Part shown: positions 1 through 11,687 of the stretch, one piece after another | How positions within the stretch are numbered: position 1 is the stretch's first letter | Layout: each line of letters starts with the position of its first letter | DNA from: Westerdykella aurantiaca | Lineage: Eukaryota; Ascomycota; Dothideomycetes; Pleosporales; Sporormiaceae | Length of the DNA: 64,000 nt | NCBI GenBank assembly: GCA_030412805.1 | Contig: JASJFJ010000004.1 | Coordinates: forward strand, 6,572,001-6,636,000 | Reading direction: 5' to 3' | Notes under the pieces: generated by a model | The model's input: only the letters and a program-made list of their open reading frames with translations | Databases searched by the model: none | What the model was told of the DNA's origin: nothing | Program-made: the position numbers and the translations under genes

Positions 1-562
1 AGCTCGCGAGGGCATCATCACCGAGGAGAAGGACAAGCATGCAAAGTTCGATCTGGGTAAAAAGAAGGTTGTCTACAGCTCCTCCATCCTGCTCGAACAA
101 GCTGATGCTGCTTCTTTCGCGCAAGACGAGGAAATTACCCTCATGAACTGGGGCAATGCCATCGTACGCAAGATCTCACACTCCATTAATCCTCTCGCCT
201 CCCCATCTGGCCTCAAGACGGTCACTGGTCTCGAGCTCGAGCTCCACTTGCAAGGTGACGTCAAGAAGACCTCCAAGAAAGTAACATGGCTATCAACCGA
301 CCAGAACTTGGTCCCCGTTCAGCTGCACGAGTTCGATTACCTTATCACCAAGGACAAGCTCGAGGAGGGAGATGAGATGGAGAAGTTCCTCAATCCGAAT
401 ACGCGCTCGATTACCCATGCGCTCGCGGATTGCAATGTAGCTGAATTGAAGGAGGATGATATCATTCAGTTCGACAGGAAGGGGTATTTCCGTATCGATA
501 AGCCCCTGAAGCATGGTGAGGATGTGGTGGCTTTCTTGATCCCGACAGGCAAGAGCAAGTAA
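1..562 (+). CDS. GUS1: Glutamyl-tRNA synthetase, cytoplasmic (3' end only)
   Basis: This is the C-terminal part of a GluRS; the gene enters from outside the window and is read from base 2 to the TAA at 560-562. The enzyme charges tRNA-Glu with glutamate in the cytosol. The visible portion is the class Ic anticodon-binding beta-barrel region: it holds the stretch MNWGNAIVRKI, then a HEFDYLITKDKLEEGD segment and the closing ALADCNVAEL...DIIQFDRKGYFRIDKP pattern typical of eukaryotic GluRS/GlnRS C-termini. The catalytic Rossmann domain lies upstream of the window. It is a housekeeping gene and marks the left border of the biosynthetic cluster. GlnRS is the main alternative; the wording of the last 60 residues fits GluRS better. 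Confidence 0.9.
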   Translation, partial: AREGIITEEKDKHAKFDLGKKKVVYSSSILLEQADAASFAQDEEITLMNWGNAIVRKISHSINPLASPSGLKTVTGLELELHLQGDVKKTSKKVTWLSTDQNLVPVQLHEFDYLITKDKLEEGDEMEKFLNPNTRSITHALADCNVAELKEDDIIQFDRKGYFRIDKPLKHGEDVVAFLIPTGKSK

Positions 563-1910
563 GCGCTATGTTCTTTATGAGATTATTGAGGTATATACAA
601 TGTCAATTACGAAACCGGGAATAATCACCGGGGAAGAAGTCAGAGAACCCTTGTGGATCGCATCTATCCGCTGCCACGCGACTAGCGTTTATTGTTCGGA
701 TATCGCGCTAAACGCGTCCACCTATCCAACTTGTGCCCTATCTAAGAGCCAACCTTCGTTCTGCTGCTTTTGAAACGCACCGTCTGGATTTATACGCAGA
801 TAATAAGTGCATAGAGTAGACACTTACCTTGAACTTGGAACTCTTGGGCCAGAATATTGTAGCGTGTTGTAGTAGGTGATCAACTCCGACAAGTTATGAA
901 AAGGAGGAAATGCTGGAGGCCATTGGACCGAGTCCAGATATAGAAAGCCAACGCAAGATTGTGGCGTGGAATACCCTCTAAAGGTGGATGGACAACTGTG
1001 CCCTTTTTCATAGAACGGAGGGGTGCATACCGGGCTTATGCATCCAGCCAGTCCCAGAGCTGAGACGATTATCCGGGGGCATGATTCCCTTCCACTATGC
1101 ACTCGCGAAAGCTGTGATTATAGGTATTCCGCAAGGCCTATCCTGACTGCGTGCCTTCCACTGCTCCAGGCTGAACGGATTGCAGTCTTTTAAACATCGC
1201 GGCGTCGGTACAGAGAAAGCTTGCTTGGCTTGCACCCGTCAGCTACTCAGTAGCTACTGGCTAGTCTGCAATCCATATGCTGCTGTATCCGTTGCCGCTG
1301 TTCCCACCGATCAGACCGGCATCATGAGTACTGAAGCGGTCAAAATATTAAATATCAGCAATTTAAGAAGTTTATTCTCCAGTCAGCAGGAGAGGCGTAG
1401 CTTGCCAGCTTGATTTGCAGATAGTGACATTGACTCCACCGCAGTACCACACTGGGAATTACAAAGTCCGCCGGATCGCAAGTTGGACGTGTAAAATTAC
1501 GACGGGTAAGTACAGTCAACTATCTGTACGTCTTTTGGTATTCCCTATGATTGTATGTTGTAGGAGGCCCCGAGTCTGTATGGAGACAGAGATATATTAT
1601 CCATTATGGCACTATGCAACTCTTTTCCCTTGGGTGGAGAGAACGATTCTGATCATTGAACGGCTATTTCTTTAGTTCAAGGTATCGACCAGTTTATTTC
1701 ACGATCAGTAATCTTGGTTTACTTTCCTGCATAGACCAACAAGGATTAAACACTCTTGTCACACAGCGCCACTCATCGCCAGACCCAGTAGATTGGTTCG
1801 GCGTCACCCGCCCTATATACAGAGCCTGCGCTTGAAAATCGACTTAGGAATCCTTTACACAGTTATACTTCACCTAGAATTGTGTATCACATTGTCCGAA
1901 GCGAAGAAAC
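563..1910. other. Intergenic region, left cluster border
   Basis: About 1.35 kb between the GluRS stop and the aldo/keto reductase start. Small open frames of 77-92 codons exist on both strands but show no family motifs, no splice partners and no codon pattern I would defend. I see no tRNA-like cloverleaf or repeat here. It should contain the GluRS 3' UTR and the promoter of the reductase gene. Confidence 0.6.
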
Positions 1911-3112
1911 ATGGCACCACAACTCATCTTCGGGACTGCTTCGTTTGGCATGGATTTGACCGAATTCCAGGACTCCGTGTCCGTCAAAGGTCTCCTTCAG
2001 ACGCTGTCAGACCTCGGTGTTCATCGTCTCGACTCAGCGGGTCGGTATCCGCCCCTAGATCCAGGACGATCCGAAACGTTGATCGGGGAGGCGAAGGAAT
2101 TCAGCAAGCGTTTCGCCATTGACACTAAAATCTACACGGACACTCAGACTAACGGCAGCGGTGACCTGACGCGCGAAGCCATTGAGAACTCGATTAAGAG
2201 CAGCCTGCAGCGGCTTCAAATAGGAGAAGGGGTGAGCGTTTGTGACTACTAGAATGCGCGCTCTTTGTTTAACGTAATCGACCAAGGTTAATGTCCTTTA
2301 TTCGCATCGATCTGATCCTTCGACTCCGCTGGAGGAGCAGATTCAAGGGTTCAACGAACAGATAGCGCAAGGGTACTGCAAGAGTGTGAGTTTCAGGTTT
2401 CAGACTTTGGTACAAACTCTTCGGCGGTAGCTAAATGAAAGCAGCGGGGAGTGTCTAACACTCCGCCCGCAGTGTTGGAGCGGATTTTGCACCTCTGTGA
2501 ACTGCACGGTTGGGGCAAGCCGAGCTGCTATCAGGGCAGTTATAATCTGATCACACGTGGCATGGAAACCAAACTGTTGCCATTGCTACGTGAACATGGT
2601 ATAGTATTCAATGGCTTCCAGTCAGTTCTTCCCCTCTGGTCTGTTATAACTTCCATTCCCTCACGTAAAACTACCGCACAGAACTGCTAGTTCTACCAGA
2701 GAAACACACTGTATCAGCACACTGATGGAGGCAATATAGGTCCCTCGCAGCCGGTTTCCTAAAGGGTAAGTTTGCCAATAACGAATATGTCGGCACCCGT
2801 TTCGATAGAAACAATCCTCTTGGCAACTCCCATCAGATGCTTTTCGGTGATAGGGAGCTGCATGCTGCCACAAGGACCTTTGTTGCAGCGGTGGAAGCAC
2901 AAGGTTTCACACCTGTGGAGGTTTCCGTTCGCTGGCTCGCGTACCACTCAGCGCTTAACGATGATGACGGCATAATACTGGGTGCGAGCAAATCCGCGCA
3001 AGTATCTGAAACTGTTCATCTGATGCAGCGTGGGCCATTACCCTCTTCTGTGCTTTCCTACGTACAGGAATTGTGGGCTACACTGAAGGATACACGAGGG
3101 AATATCCTCTAA
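1911..3112 (+). CDS. Aldo/keto reductase (AKR7-like)
   Basis: Four exons, 1911-2231, 2287-2385, 2445-2620 and 2740-3112, give a 322-residue protein. It is a NADPH-dependent aldo/keto reductase, nearest in style to the AKR7 (aflatoxin aldehyde reductase) group. The AKR catalytic tetrad is visible: D41 and Y46 in LDSAGRYP, K73 in DTKIY, and H114 in LYSHRSD right after the first intron. The stretch LAAGFLKGKF and the C-terminal cofactor region GIILGASKSAQVSET also fit the family. Introns are 55, 59 and 119 nt; the third, longer one restores FNGFQSLAAGFL. It is the first tailoring-type gene at the left cluster edge, so it may reduce an aldehyde or ketone made by the PKS pathway. That role is inference; it could also be a bystander border gene. 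Confidence 0.82.
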
Positions 3113-3294
3113 TGTGTGTTGTCTAGATCTACAGACATGTGGTGGTGCTACGACTGTAGATGAGGCCGCAATATAACGCTTTACTTGGCTCCATCACGTA
3201 GCGCCCGTGTGGCACAGCTCTGGTACAGCAGCTGGCCTCGGACCGCATTTAAACTTGACAGGCCGTCACCCATAGTGTTCGAAACTGTTGAAAC

Positions 3295-4636
3295 ATGGCT
3301 TCTTTAACACCAGGACAATTGCTGGCCGAAATTGAATTTTTCGCTTCCAATCTCTCTCAAAATGCTTTAAAGGATGCTGACCTTCGTACCAAACTCTACC
3401 ATGCCTTAGAAAAGGCAAAGAGCTCACTGGAGACGCCCACTGAGCTTGTGACTCGACTGCTGTTGTCGCAGGTAAGATAGCTCATATTGAGTACTGCTAT
3501 TGAAAGGTCTTAACACACATTATATAGCACGTTGAAAGCACAGTGATCAACATTGCCCTGGATCTAGAACTATTCTACCATCTCCAGGAGAATAGCGGTC
3601 GTCCCCAAACACTCGAGAGTCTGACACGTTCAACCAAAGCTCATCCAGTGCTTCTCAGTAGGTCTGTCCTGCAATGAGACCGTCACAGTTGCTTATCTCA
3701 ACCATAGAACGACTTTTGCGCGCTTTAGAGGCGTTTGGTGCCGTCCGAGTGATGGGAGAAAGCAGGTATACACTTTCACCTTCTCATTCAATGTTGGCAA
3801 GTAAAGAATTCGGGAATGCAATGGTCACTGTGTAAGCATCACAACAATTCAGCCGCATAGTCGTCCTTACGATTCCAGTGCGAATATACTCCATCCAACG
3901 TACCAGGTCCTCCCTCAGTACCTCAAATCAAACCAATACGAAGCACCTGCCGATCCCAAGAACACAGTGGTCCAGAAAGTCTTTGGATACAAAGATCAAG
4001 AGCTGATGAGCATATTGATGGGGAAGCCAAATTGGGCGCACGGCTTCGGCATGCTGATGAGCACATGGGGTGAGAGCCATGCTTTGCTCCAACACCTCTA
4101 CCCGGTAAAGGAGAGACTCATCGATGACTTCAACGCCGAGAACAATTCCGTGATCTTTGTAGATGTAGGTGGAAATTATGGGCAAAAGTCGATTGCTCTC
4201 AGACAGTCATTTCCCGAACTTCCCGGGGAGGTTGTGGTTCAAGACCTGCCTATGTTCATCAACACTGCGCCAAAAGTGGACGGAATTGAGTTTACAGTCC
4301 ATGACTTCTTCATGGCACAGCCCGTAAAAGGTATCGATAGACGGAATATGTTAACTTGTTGGCAGCACTAACAAGTACTTAGGCGCAAAAGCTTACTACA
4401 TACGGCAGTGCCTACACGATTGGCCAGATGAAGCCTGCGTGAAAATACTCAGCGAACTTCGCCCTGCCCTCAAGCCCGGCTATTCAAAGTTGCTGATCCA
4501 CGAGTTGATCTATGTGGCATCGCTGAAAGGACGGAAGAGGATTGGAGGAAGCTCATCCGTTTTGCGGGTCTTTTGGTTGAAAACATTTACTACGCCACGG
4601 ATGGAGTCTCTGAAAGTGTCATTGAAGTCGTCTTAG
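3295..4636 (+). CDS. SAM-dependent O-methyltransferase, C-terminus disrupted
   Basis: Exons 3295-3471, 3528-3657, 3708-3831, 3879-4330 and 4383-4636 give 378 residues as read. It belongs to the Methyltransf_2 family (winged-helix dimerisation domain followed by a SAM Rossmann domain), which in fungal clusters methylates hydroxyl groups. The SAM loop VDVGGNYG lies at about residues 238-245 and the catalytic-base segment QCLHDWPDE puts His at 306. The last exon is damaged: after LIHELIYVASLK (near 4535) the family reading frame continues in the +1 frame to a TGA at 4639-4641, with the expected WRKLI and ESVIEVV elements, and about 20 codons normally found before the conserved RTE-x-x-W element are missing. 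An out-of-frame deletion is the simplest reading, so the enzyme may be inactive or end in an abnormal tail. No intron can repair it at this spot. Confidence 0.75.
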
Positions 4637-4808
4637 AATGATGACAAGGATGCGGTCGTCGAACATATTCCATTTCTCCAGTAATAGGAAGGGTACTTAA
4701 AGGTATTGAAGATAAGTACATTGAATGTAACCTATCTATTTGCCCAATAAAATATTCATTCACATGCACACTTCTCACAACAAGAATTCGTCCTTACATG
4801 AAATCGTC

Positions 4809-6167
4809 CTAACGTAACCCTAAGACGGTTTTTATCTTCTGCCTCAACGACTTTATAACGCCCAATCCACATCTGCCTTCGTATACCCTCTCCTCTTCCA
4901 TGCTCCTAAGTGCCGCAAATAAAAGTTGGCCGCTTTCCCCACTGAACAGTCCAGCCTTTCCGTCCTCGCTGTCTAGCTTCGCCGAAATGCAGCAATCCTC
5001 TGGAAGTCCCAACAACACCTCAATTGGCTGGACCTGGCTACTTGCCAGACTCCATAGCAGGTGGCTCAGCATGTCCAGTCTTGGGGGAACGCTGATGCCG
5101 CCTAGCAGGAGCTTTGGGACCGATTCCATGGCCATTTGGACAGCAGCCGGGTTTTGTAGGGCCTGCTTCGTGAAGTAGGAGAAGATTGTGTCGTAAATGG
5201 AGATGGTTAATATGTGGCAGGAAATTATTGTGAGCAGATCCGTGATAGTCAGTCGCGGATGTACCGACGACAAAGCGCCGGGGTTCTTTGCAGAAACATC
5301 TCCATCAATTCTCAGTGGTGCCTGCACCGATCGCAGGAATCTCGTGAAGTCTGCACATGTCTTGGCTATCTTTGCTAGCGGGTTTACCTCCAGATCGGAG
5401 GGTTGGTCGGTATTCGGTGACCCAGCGCTGTGCTGCAAGAAGGTTACCTGCATAACCTTGGTCACGTCCCACGGCATCGACTCCAACGTGAATAGCTGCT
5501 CCGAGAGATCACACTGTATGGCAATAAGCTGGAGACCGTGGCTGTTATCCGGCGCGATAGATTGCTGGCAAGAGATATCTGCCATTGCCGTGTCGCCCTG
5601 CACGGGCTGCATACTCAAGGACTGCTGGCTCAGCGGCTTTCCCGCTGTCAAGTCGTGGACTGTTACCAATGTCGACGTCTCTGGAGGCGTGCATATCGAG
5701 GACGTCGTTTTTGCTGTTCCAGGACCCTCAAGAGGGAAAGTGAAATCGACTGAGTTCCAGTCGACACAACCCATATCGTAGTCTTGTTCTAGTCCTCTCA
5801 GGCTGAACCAGGAATCCACACTACCCAAAGGCTGCACAGTCAGAGCAGGTACGGTCGGATTGGGATCATGGCACGATATTGCGGTCACAGTCGGCACCGT
5901 TGTTGTCGTCGTGGGGGTTGTTTGGGGATTTGGGTTTGGGGTTGGGTTTAGTTCTTTGCCCTGGCGTGTGGCGTTCGTAGAGTTCCTCGGACGCCCTGGC
6001 CGTTTGGACGAACTGCTTACACACTCCACGTGCGATTGAACGCATCGGATGCAGGCGTCGGCCAGATTCCCTTGAACCCGTAGACATCGCAACTTTTGGT
6101 TCCGACATCTGTCGCAAGCAGCTCGTTTCGGAAGTTGTCGTGGCTCGGTCACGCTTTGGGCCAGCAT
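4809..6167 (-). CDS. Zn2Cys6 transcription factor, AflR-like
   Basis: Single-exon gene of 452 residues. The start is the ATG at 6167-6165; the frame is open further upstream but has only a GTG there. Residues 18-49 carry a perfect fungal binuclear zinc cluster, C-X2-C-X6-C-X10-C-X2-C-X6-C, followed by a basic RPGRPRN linker, a low-complexity Thr/Pro/Asn-rich stretch and a C-terminal half resembling the aflatoxin-regulator (AflR) domain (CADFTRFLR, LLTIISCHILTISIYD). Such proteins are pathway-specific nuclear activators of polyketide clusters. It sits inside the cluster between the O-methyltransferase and a P450, so it is the obvious candidate regulator. A TCG-N5-CGA motif, close to the AflR recognition pattern, occurs about 400 bp upstream of its own start, compatible with self-control (inference). 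Confidence 0.9.
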   Translation of the reverse strand: MLAQSVTEPRQLPKRAACDRCRNQKLRCLRVQGNLADACIRCVQSHVECVSSSSKRPGRPRNSTNATRQGKELNPTPNPNPQTTPTTTTTVPTVTAISCHDPNPTVPALTVQPLGSVDSWFSLRGLEQDYDMGCVDWNSVDFTFPLEGPGTAKTTSSICTPPETSTLVTVHDLTAGKPLSQQSLSMQPVQGDTAMADISCQQSIAPDNSHGLQLIAIQCDLSEQLFTLESMPWDVTKVMQVTFLQHSAGSPNTDQPSDLEVNPLAKIAKTCADFTRFLRSVQAPLRIDGDVSAKNPGALSSVHPRLTITDLLTIISCHILTISIYDTIFSYFTKQALQNPAAVQMAMESVPKLLLGGISVPPRLDMLSHLLWSLASSQVQPIEVLLGLPEDCCISAKLDSEDGKAGLFSGESGQLLFAALRSMEEERVYEGRCGLGVIKSLRQKIKTVLGLR

Positions 6168-8077
6168 TGTTGGACTGTTTGGCTTGTCGCTACTGTATCG
6201 ACCGCGGGAGATGACGAAAACAACTTGGTGGAGCAATCGCTGGGGCACAGAGGGCCTGAGGCGTTGTTATCGGGTGGCAGAATGGAGGAGAAATGGGAAC
6301 AAGCTGGTCGAATTCGAGGTGTGAAAGTCCCCGCAGCGAAGAGATTGCGGCAAGACTTGGATTGATGATGGTGGTGAAAAAATTGACGATGTGAAAATGG
6401 CATTAGGAGACTTCCTCATGGCCGCCAAAATTCGTTTCCATATTCAAAATACTATCACAAATCCTAAACACGAGAAACCGCAAGGCTGGCAAATGCTTGA
6501 ATGCCCTTAAGCTTCCTAGGCTTTATGACAAGATCTCCGAAGACGCCCCGGCCCGTGCACAACATCCTCGTAAACCGACGATTCCTTCGGAGCCGCGTAT
6601 CTATTGACGCACAGTTAAGTTTGGTTTTGGAGTGGGGGCTCTCGTGTTAAAACGTTGCTCGGCCGTAAGCCCGAACCATCCTTCTAAGATTTCCCACCAT
6701 TAGAGGGCAGATTTTGAACTGCAACAGGATAATGCTCGTAAGCAAAAAAATGGAGTATGTATGCTATTCCCACCACACGCTAGTCCTTCGGATTGGCACT
6801 AATCAACGTCCGGCCGGCATCTAGCGAGTATGCGAAGTCTCTTAGATAGTCAAAAAGAATTGTAATGTTTAGTGGTAGAGTAGCAATAGTTGGGCTGAAT
6901 GATTTGACACACGGACGGGAAGACGTTGTGCCCAGAAGCGAAAGCGAAAGCGACGTAGTGCGTGGCGCGGGTAAGTTGTATGCTTGTTCCCTCGCCCAAT
7001 TGCAACAATGTCTAGCGGCCCGGGCATCTTACGGGTCAGCATTTTACGTCAACGTCGCAAAATTACTGAAAATGATTGACACCCCAGGCCTGGGGCAATG
7101 CGGGCGTTGAACGTGTGAAGATGCAGGTTAACTTGCAGAAGAAACTACTGGGGCCCCGACTGGTCTCATCAACAGACGCTAGGGCCCCAGTAATACGAAC
7201 AGACAAAATAATGTAAGCCAACGGCCGAACGAAGATGTTGGAGGATTGAGACCTAAAAGTAAACGATGTCTATCGATAAAAACCCCGGGAGCAAGGTCAC
7301 ATCAGTCCACTTTATGATAGATATCTGAGATGCGAATGCCCATACTCAGTCGTACAACATCTTCATGCTAACGATCAAGTGTAGATGGCGTTGAGCTATC
7401 GTGTTATTTAATATCTATAGAGATACCCGCAAGGGCTCTGCGTTTCGCTCGCCATTTGGTGCGCTTGCGTTCGTAAAAAGGCTACCCTATACTTTCTATA
7501 CTTTCTACCCCAGACCCTGGTCAAGGCATCCATATCCACTCCGACCTTGCCATCCCTGGGGCCCTGTGGGGGATAGTCTGCTAAGGATCCCCGACAGGTT
7601 CAGGATCTAGCTTCTCAACCTTGTTCTCCGATGTGGCGGGTCGCTGTATTCCACAATTGATGATGGTTAGCTTTATCCTTCTTTGTAATTGCCAACAGGG
7701 TCCAGTCCGTAGGCTTATCAAGGGTGAGACCTATCCAGGGTGCCGGTGCATTCCTTCCGTTCAGGTCTTGCTCTGCTGTAGACTCCATCGCAATCTAGCT
7801 GTATATAGCGACAAGTCCGGACCCAGGCTAACCACAGATGATACACGAGTCCGCCTCGAGGAACAAAGCGCCCTAGATCGTTGAGTGATAACTAGTTGAC
7901 AGGGGTGAGCGTCACAGAAGGAATCCAGTGTCACCACTCTCAGGTGAGCGGGAAAATGTGACAAACTGCATAAAATTGTACAGTGGATCAAGGAGCTTAG
8001 GTTATACAATTCCTGTACCAATGTACAGGTCCCACCCTAGGCCGATGCGACCTGTGTACGAGGGTTGACACCAGTTG
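6168..8077. other. Intergenic region upstream of the regulator gene
   Basis: A 1.9-kb gene-free stretch holding the regulator promoter on one side and the 3' flank of the P450 gene on the other. Short open frames (67-89 codons) have no recognisable motifs. The only element I single out is a TCG-N5-CGA motif at 6568-6578. No transposon ends or tandem repeats are evident. Confidence 0.55.
6568..6578. promoter_or_regulatory. Candidate Zn2Cys6/AflR-type site, TCGTAAACCGA
   Basis: The 11-mer fits TCG-N5-CGA, the palindromic core of sites bound by AflR-type regulators (published consensus TCGSWNNSCGR; one inner position differs). It lies about 400 bp upstream of the AflR-like gene. Matches of this kind are expected by chance about once per kilobase or two, so this is only a candidate. 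Confidence 0.25.
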
Positions 8078-9869
8078 TTACCAAACCCTTTTCCAGCGAA
8101 CCTTCATATCCCGGTCCGGGGGAATTCCAACGGCGCCGATATACGACTGATCGTTCTGAGCCGGGCGATCAGATTTCTGGCCATTTGGTTGTATCCACTC
8201 AATCAACTCAATCTCAAACCGAGTGACAAGCGCAGCCAGCGTCATGAGAATCTCTTGCTTAGCGAATACACGTCCAGGACAGATGGACGGTCCACCACCT
8301 ATTAACCCAGTGTAAGCACGATGCACAATCCTGAAACGGAGAAGGGTGAGAAGGGGAAGGGAAAGGAGAATCTACCGAATGGAAAGAAAGACGTCGTCTT
8401 CCCAGACATGGTGAACTCGGGCTTCCCATCCTCATACTTCAAATTCCTCCATCCCCAGAACTCATTTGCTGGATGCTCTTTATTGCCCCAGACCTCTTCG
8501 TTGTACTGCCCTATTTGACTCGGTGCCTGGATAAGGGCTCCTGAGCTTAAGAGATAGCCGTCGAGAGTAATCGGCTGCGTCACCTCTCGTGTGACATTTA
8601 TCGAGACGTGTAGGCGTAACGTCTCGATATAGACGGATTGAAGAAGAGGCATGCCCATCAACTTCTGACAGTCAAAAGTCCGCGCGCCGGTCACCGGATC
8701 TGCTTTGCTAGCTGCGAGACATTCTTCACGGACGGCGGCATAGAGGGTAGGGTTAGCGATGAGCTCCATCATTGCCCACGTAGACATTGGAACGGAGTTG
8801 GCGTTGGTGCCAAAGATGAATGTTGCAACCATGCCTGCCGTCGTCTCTTTGCTCAAATTCGTCTGCGCCCATCTAATAAGCTCTCTTGCCATGCGGCTCC
8901 CATACAAGGGTTCCCACTCGGCCTCTCTGGCCGCACTCCCCCAATCAAACACCTGAGCGTTGGCCTCGAGATATTTCGCACACATACCATGGAACTCCTC
9001 CCTAATCTTCCAGGGCGCAGCGTTCACCCATCTCGGAAGGCCCCACATAAGCTGAGGTGCCAAACGGGCGAATTCCCACATGGTGGGCCAAAACCCGGGA
9101 TTCACCTTGATGATGTTCTCGCCCATGAGGGCGACCAAGGCGGCTTCGGCCATGTCGCTCTCAAAAAACTGGCAGAGTGAGATTTCGCGCCATTCGTTCA
9201 ACGGTTGCCGTTCCAACCGTTGGCTGAAAAGTTCAAAATATTTTTCAGTCAGCGCGTTCGCGTGGTCTGTCTTCTGGAGATACTCGGTATAGACGTGGTG
9301 CTGACCTGCCCACAACCTCACCTCGCCTGGCTTGACGTCAAAGCCCGGAACAGGGTTCTTGCTCCGGCCGGACTTGTCCCGTGCGAACTTGGATATTTCG
9401 GTTGCTTTCGCGCCCCAGACGTTCGCCATGACTTCCAGGAAGAAGACATCTGGGGAGATGGAGTGAGAAGGGCGGTTAATTGCCGCGATGTTCTTCTCTC
9501 CCGACACCATGTAGATCTTCTTCGGTCCCAGGCGGAACTTGACGATGTTGCTCCTCTTCTGAGCCGACCTTGCCTAACAGTCAGCTGCGGCCGGGGACTC
9601 TGTAGAAGAGAGAGATGGGATAAGTGGACTCACGCCACGCGTTGAAGAAATCCATACATGTCTGTCATGTACTGGTACGTGTTGAAGATCACCGAACCGC
9701 CCAACGAAGGTGGTTCTTCTGCCCCATGTCCTCTCCATTGCGAAATTCCAATTACGAGTAGAGAAAAGATCGCGATCGCTGGAAGTACGATTGCGGAGTC
9801 TGGTGTTTTGCTGGAGGAGAGGAGGAATCGTATGACACTGCCGCCCTCAGTTAGTGTTGAATTGTGCAT
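8078..9869 (-). CDS. Cytochrome P450 monooxygenase 1
   Basis: Three exons on the minus strand, 9869-9634, 9568-8376 and 8298-8078, give 549 residues. The start ATG at 9869 is followed by a hydrophobic membrane anchor (AIVLPAIAIFSLLVIGIS), as in ER-bound fungal P450s. The haem loop FGGGPSICPGR (Cys483) is rebuilt exactly across the second intron when the acceptor at 8300-8299 is used; an earlier in-intron AG would break the loop. The ETLRL segment is the ExxR motif of helix K. The FGGGPxxCPGR loop and the long I-helix region resemble fungal P450s annotated as CYP7B/7-alpha-hydroxylase-like, some of which sit in PKS clusters. It is transcribed away from the enoyl reductase gene across a shared 478-bp spacer, suggesting joint control. 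Substrate unknown; oxidation of the polyketide is inferred from context. Confidence 0.9.
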
Positions 9870-10347
9870 GGCGAATGTTTCAGGGAATTGGTTGATTGAT
9901 GTGGCAAGGAACACGAGATTGGGATTTTGCTTTACTCTTCAATCGATAATCTACGCGAGTTTCCATTAACGTAGATGTTGGTGAGCGGCCGTTTTCCTAC
10001 CTGGAACTGTCGTCACACTCGCGTAACAGTGGCGCGAGATCTCGGGGGATAAATAATTGCCGGTGTAGATATGTACGTACTGTCCTGTGTAGGTCCGACC
10101 GAGCTTGCTGTGCTGGTATGGACTAAGGGCCAATCAGAGTATCCCCGATCACAGTAATACGGTTCCCTGTGCGCAGACGGAAGCTGCATTCCAACCGTTC
10201 AAGTTGGGAACTGGTGCATCCGGAACGGGTCATGAATATGACTGGCTCAGCGCGTATTTTCATCCCTGGGGTTTGGTTGGGAGAGTCCTTATCATCCTAT
10301 TCAGTCATCTCATACTCTACCGTGCCAGTGCTCTCGAATCGTTCACG
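9870..10347. promoter_or_regulatory. Divergent spacer between P450 1 and enoyl reductase
   Basis: A 478-bp region between two head-to-head cluster genes that must contain both promoters. It contains several CGG/CCG triplets, for instance around 10091-10102 (GGTCCGACCGAG), of the kind recognised by Zn2Cys6 proteins, but no match to TCG-N5-CGA. The plus-strand frame is open across its right part from an ATG at 10105, but that extension has no family similarity and I place the enzyme start at 10348. Confidence 0.45.
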
Positions 10348-11531
10348 ATGGCTGGGATACCAACAACCCAGACTGCAATCATGGAAACAGAAGTCAACGC
10401 CTCATCAGGCGCGCTACCCCTCATGATCAATCACTCCGCACCCGTTCCTAAGCCCCCAACCGAAAATCATGTTCTGGTCAGGGTCAATGCCGTCGCACTG
10501 AATCCTAACGACCACAAAATGGTAACCCACTTCAACATGCCGGGCAGCATCGCGGGCTGCGATTTCGCTGGTGTCGTCGCCGCTGCAGCTCAGAATCCCG
10601 AGCAAGAAGCTCGCTGGCCCCCAGGAACTCGAGTATGCGGCGCGCTCTTCCCTTACATTCCCGAAGATCCGGATAACGGCTCGTTCGCTCAATACTGTGT
10701 TGTCGACACAAGGCTATTGGTAAAGATACCGGAGACCTGGAGCGACCTTGAGGCTGCGTCGCTCGGCGTGGGCTGGTCGACCATATCGCTTGCATTGAGC
10801 GATCCGCATGCGCTGGGTCTCGAAGGCCTACCTACGAAGCCAACACACCAGGGAAAAGACCCTGTGCTTGTTTATGGTGGTGCGACGGCGAGTGGAACTC
10901 TGGCTTGCCAGTGTCTGAAATTGTAAGCGTTGCTCGCCGCGCTCCATTTATTAAATAGGGGCAAAATTATTGACAGGTATATAGGATGGGCTACACTCCC
11001 ATAGCTGTATGCTCCGATAAATCCGCAGATTTGGTAAAGGACTACGGTGCCCATGGTACCGCGTCCTATGCCTCGAAAGACTGCGTTGAGACGGTCAAAC
11101 GGCTAGCGAGCAAGCCTATCCGGCATGCCATCGACTGCATCACCGACAGGGAATCGGCAGCAATCTGCTATAGTGCACTTGCACGTACTGGTGGTACATA
11201 TGCCTGTCTCGAGGAGTGCCATGAGGCGTGGCGCACTCGTCGCGTGGTCAAGGTCAAGGAGGTCATGGGCTTCCAGGTCCTGGGTGTAGACTTGAATTTG
11301 GGTGGCTCAACATATACGAGACGCGGCGACAAGAACTTGTTTGCAATTGGGACGCAGTGGGCAGCTGAGATGCAATTGATGATGGAAACCGGAACCATCA
11401 AGCCGCATCCTTGCCGTGAGTTGGAGGATGGATTTCAATCTGTCATAGATGGCTTGGAACTGCTGCGGAAGGGGGAGGTGAGAGGTCAAAAGCTGGTTGT
11501 CAGGATTCCACAAGATCGAGCGCGGCGTTGA
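10348..11531 (+). CDS. Trans-acting enoyl reductase (MDR family, LovC-like)
   Basis: Exons 10348-10922 and 10985-11531 give 373 residues, the usual size of fungal stand-alone enoyl reductases such as LovC. These medium-chain dehydrogenases reduce enoyl intermediates on an HR-PKS that lacks its own ER domain. Seen here: the N-terminal GroES-like domain (HVLVRVNAVALNPNDHK, then GCDFAGVV), a nucleotide-binding turn VYGGATASGTLACQCLKLMG spanning the intron, and no structural zinc-binding cysteines. The cluster PKS indeed has no ER domain between its methyltransferase and ketoreductase, so this protein is its likely partner in the cytosol. The start at 10348 (MAGIPTTQ) was chosen because family similarity begins there. 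Confidence in family is high; partnership with the PKS is inferred. Confidence 0.9.
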
Positions 11532-11687
11532 CGACAACGCTATTCTCACTTGGGGACTACGGACTCTAGTGGTGGATTTCTTGCAAGTCCCAATATTCCC
11601 GATCTTGTGGTCTGCCCTAAGATATCGTCTTTAAGTTGAAGGAATATCAGGAACAGCCATGTCCAAAGTTTTGCTTTGATAAAAGCG

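Noticed and set aside
5197..5781. 194-codon plus-strand frame within the regulator gene
   Set aside because: Antisense shadow of the Zn2Cys6 gene; no family motif.
10105..10347. 81-codon N-terminal extension of the enoyl reductase
   Set aside because: No similarity to MDR proteins in this part; family start is MAGIPTTQ at 10348 and the segment is needed as promoter of two divergent genes.
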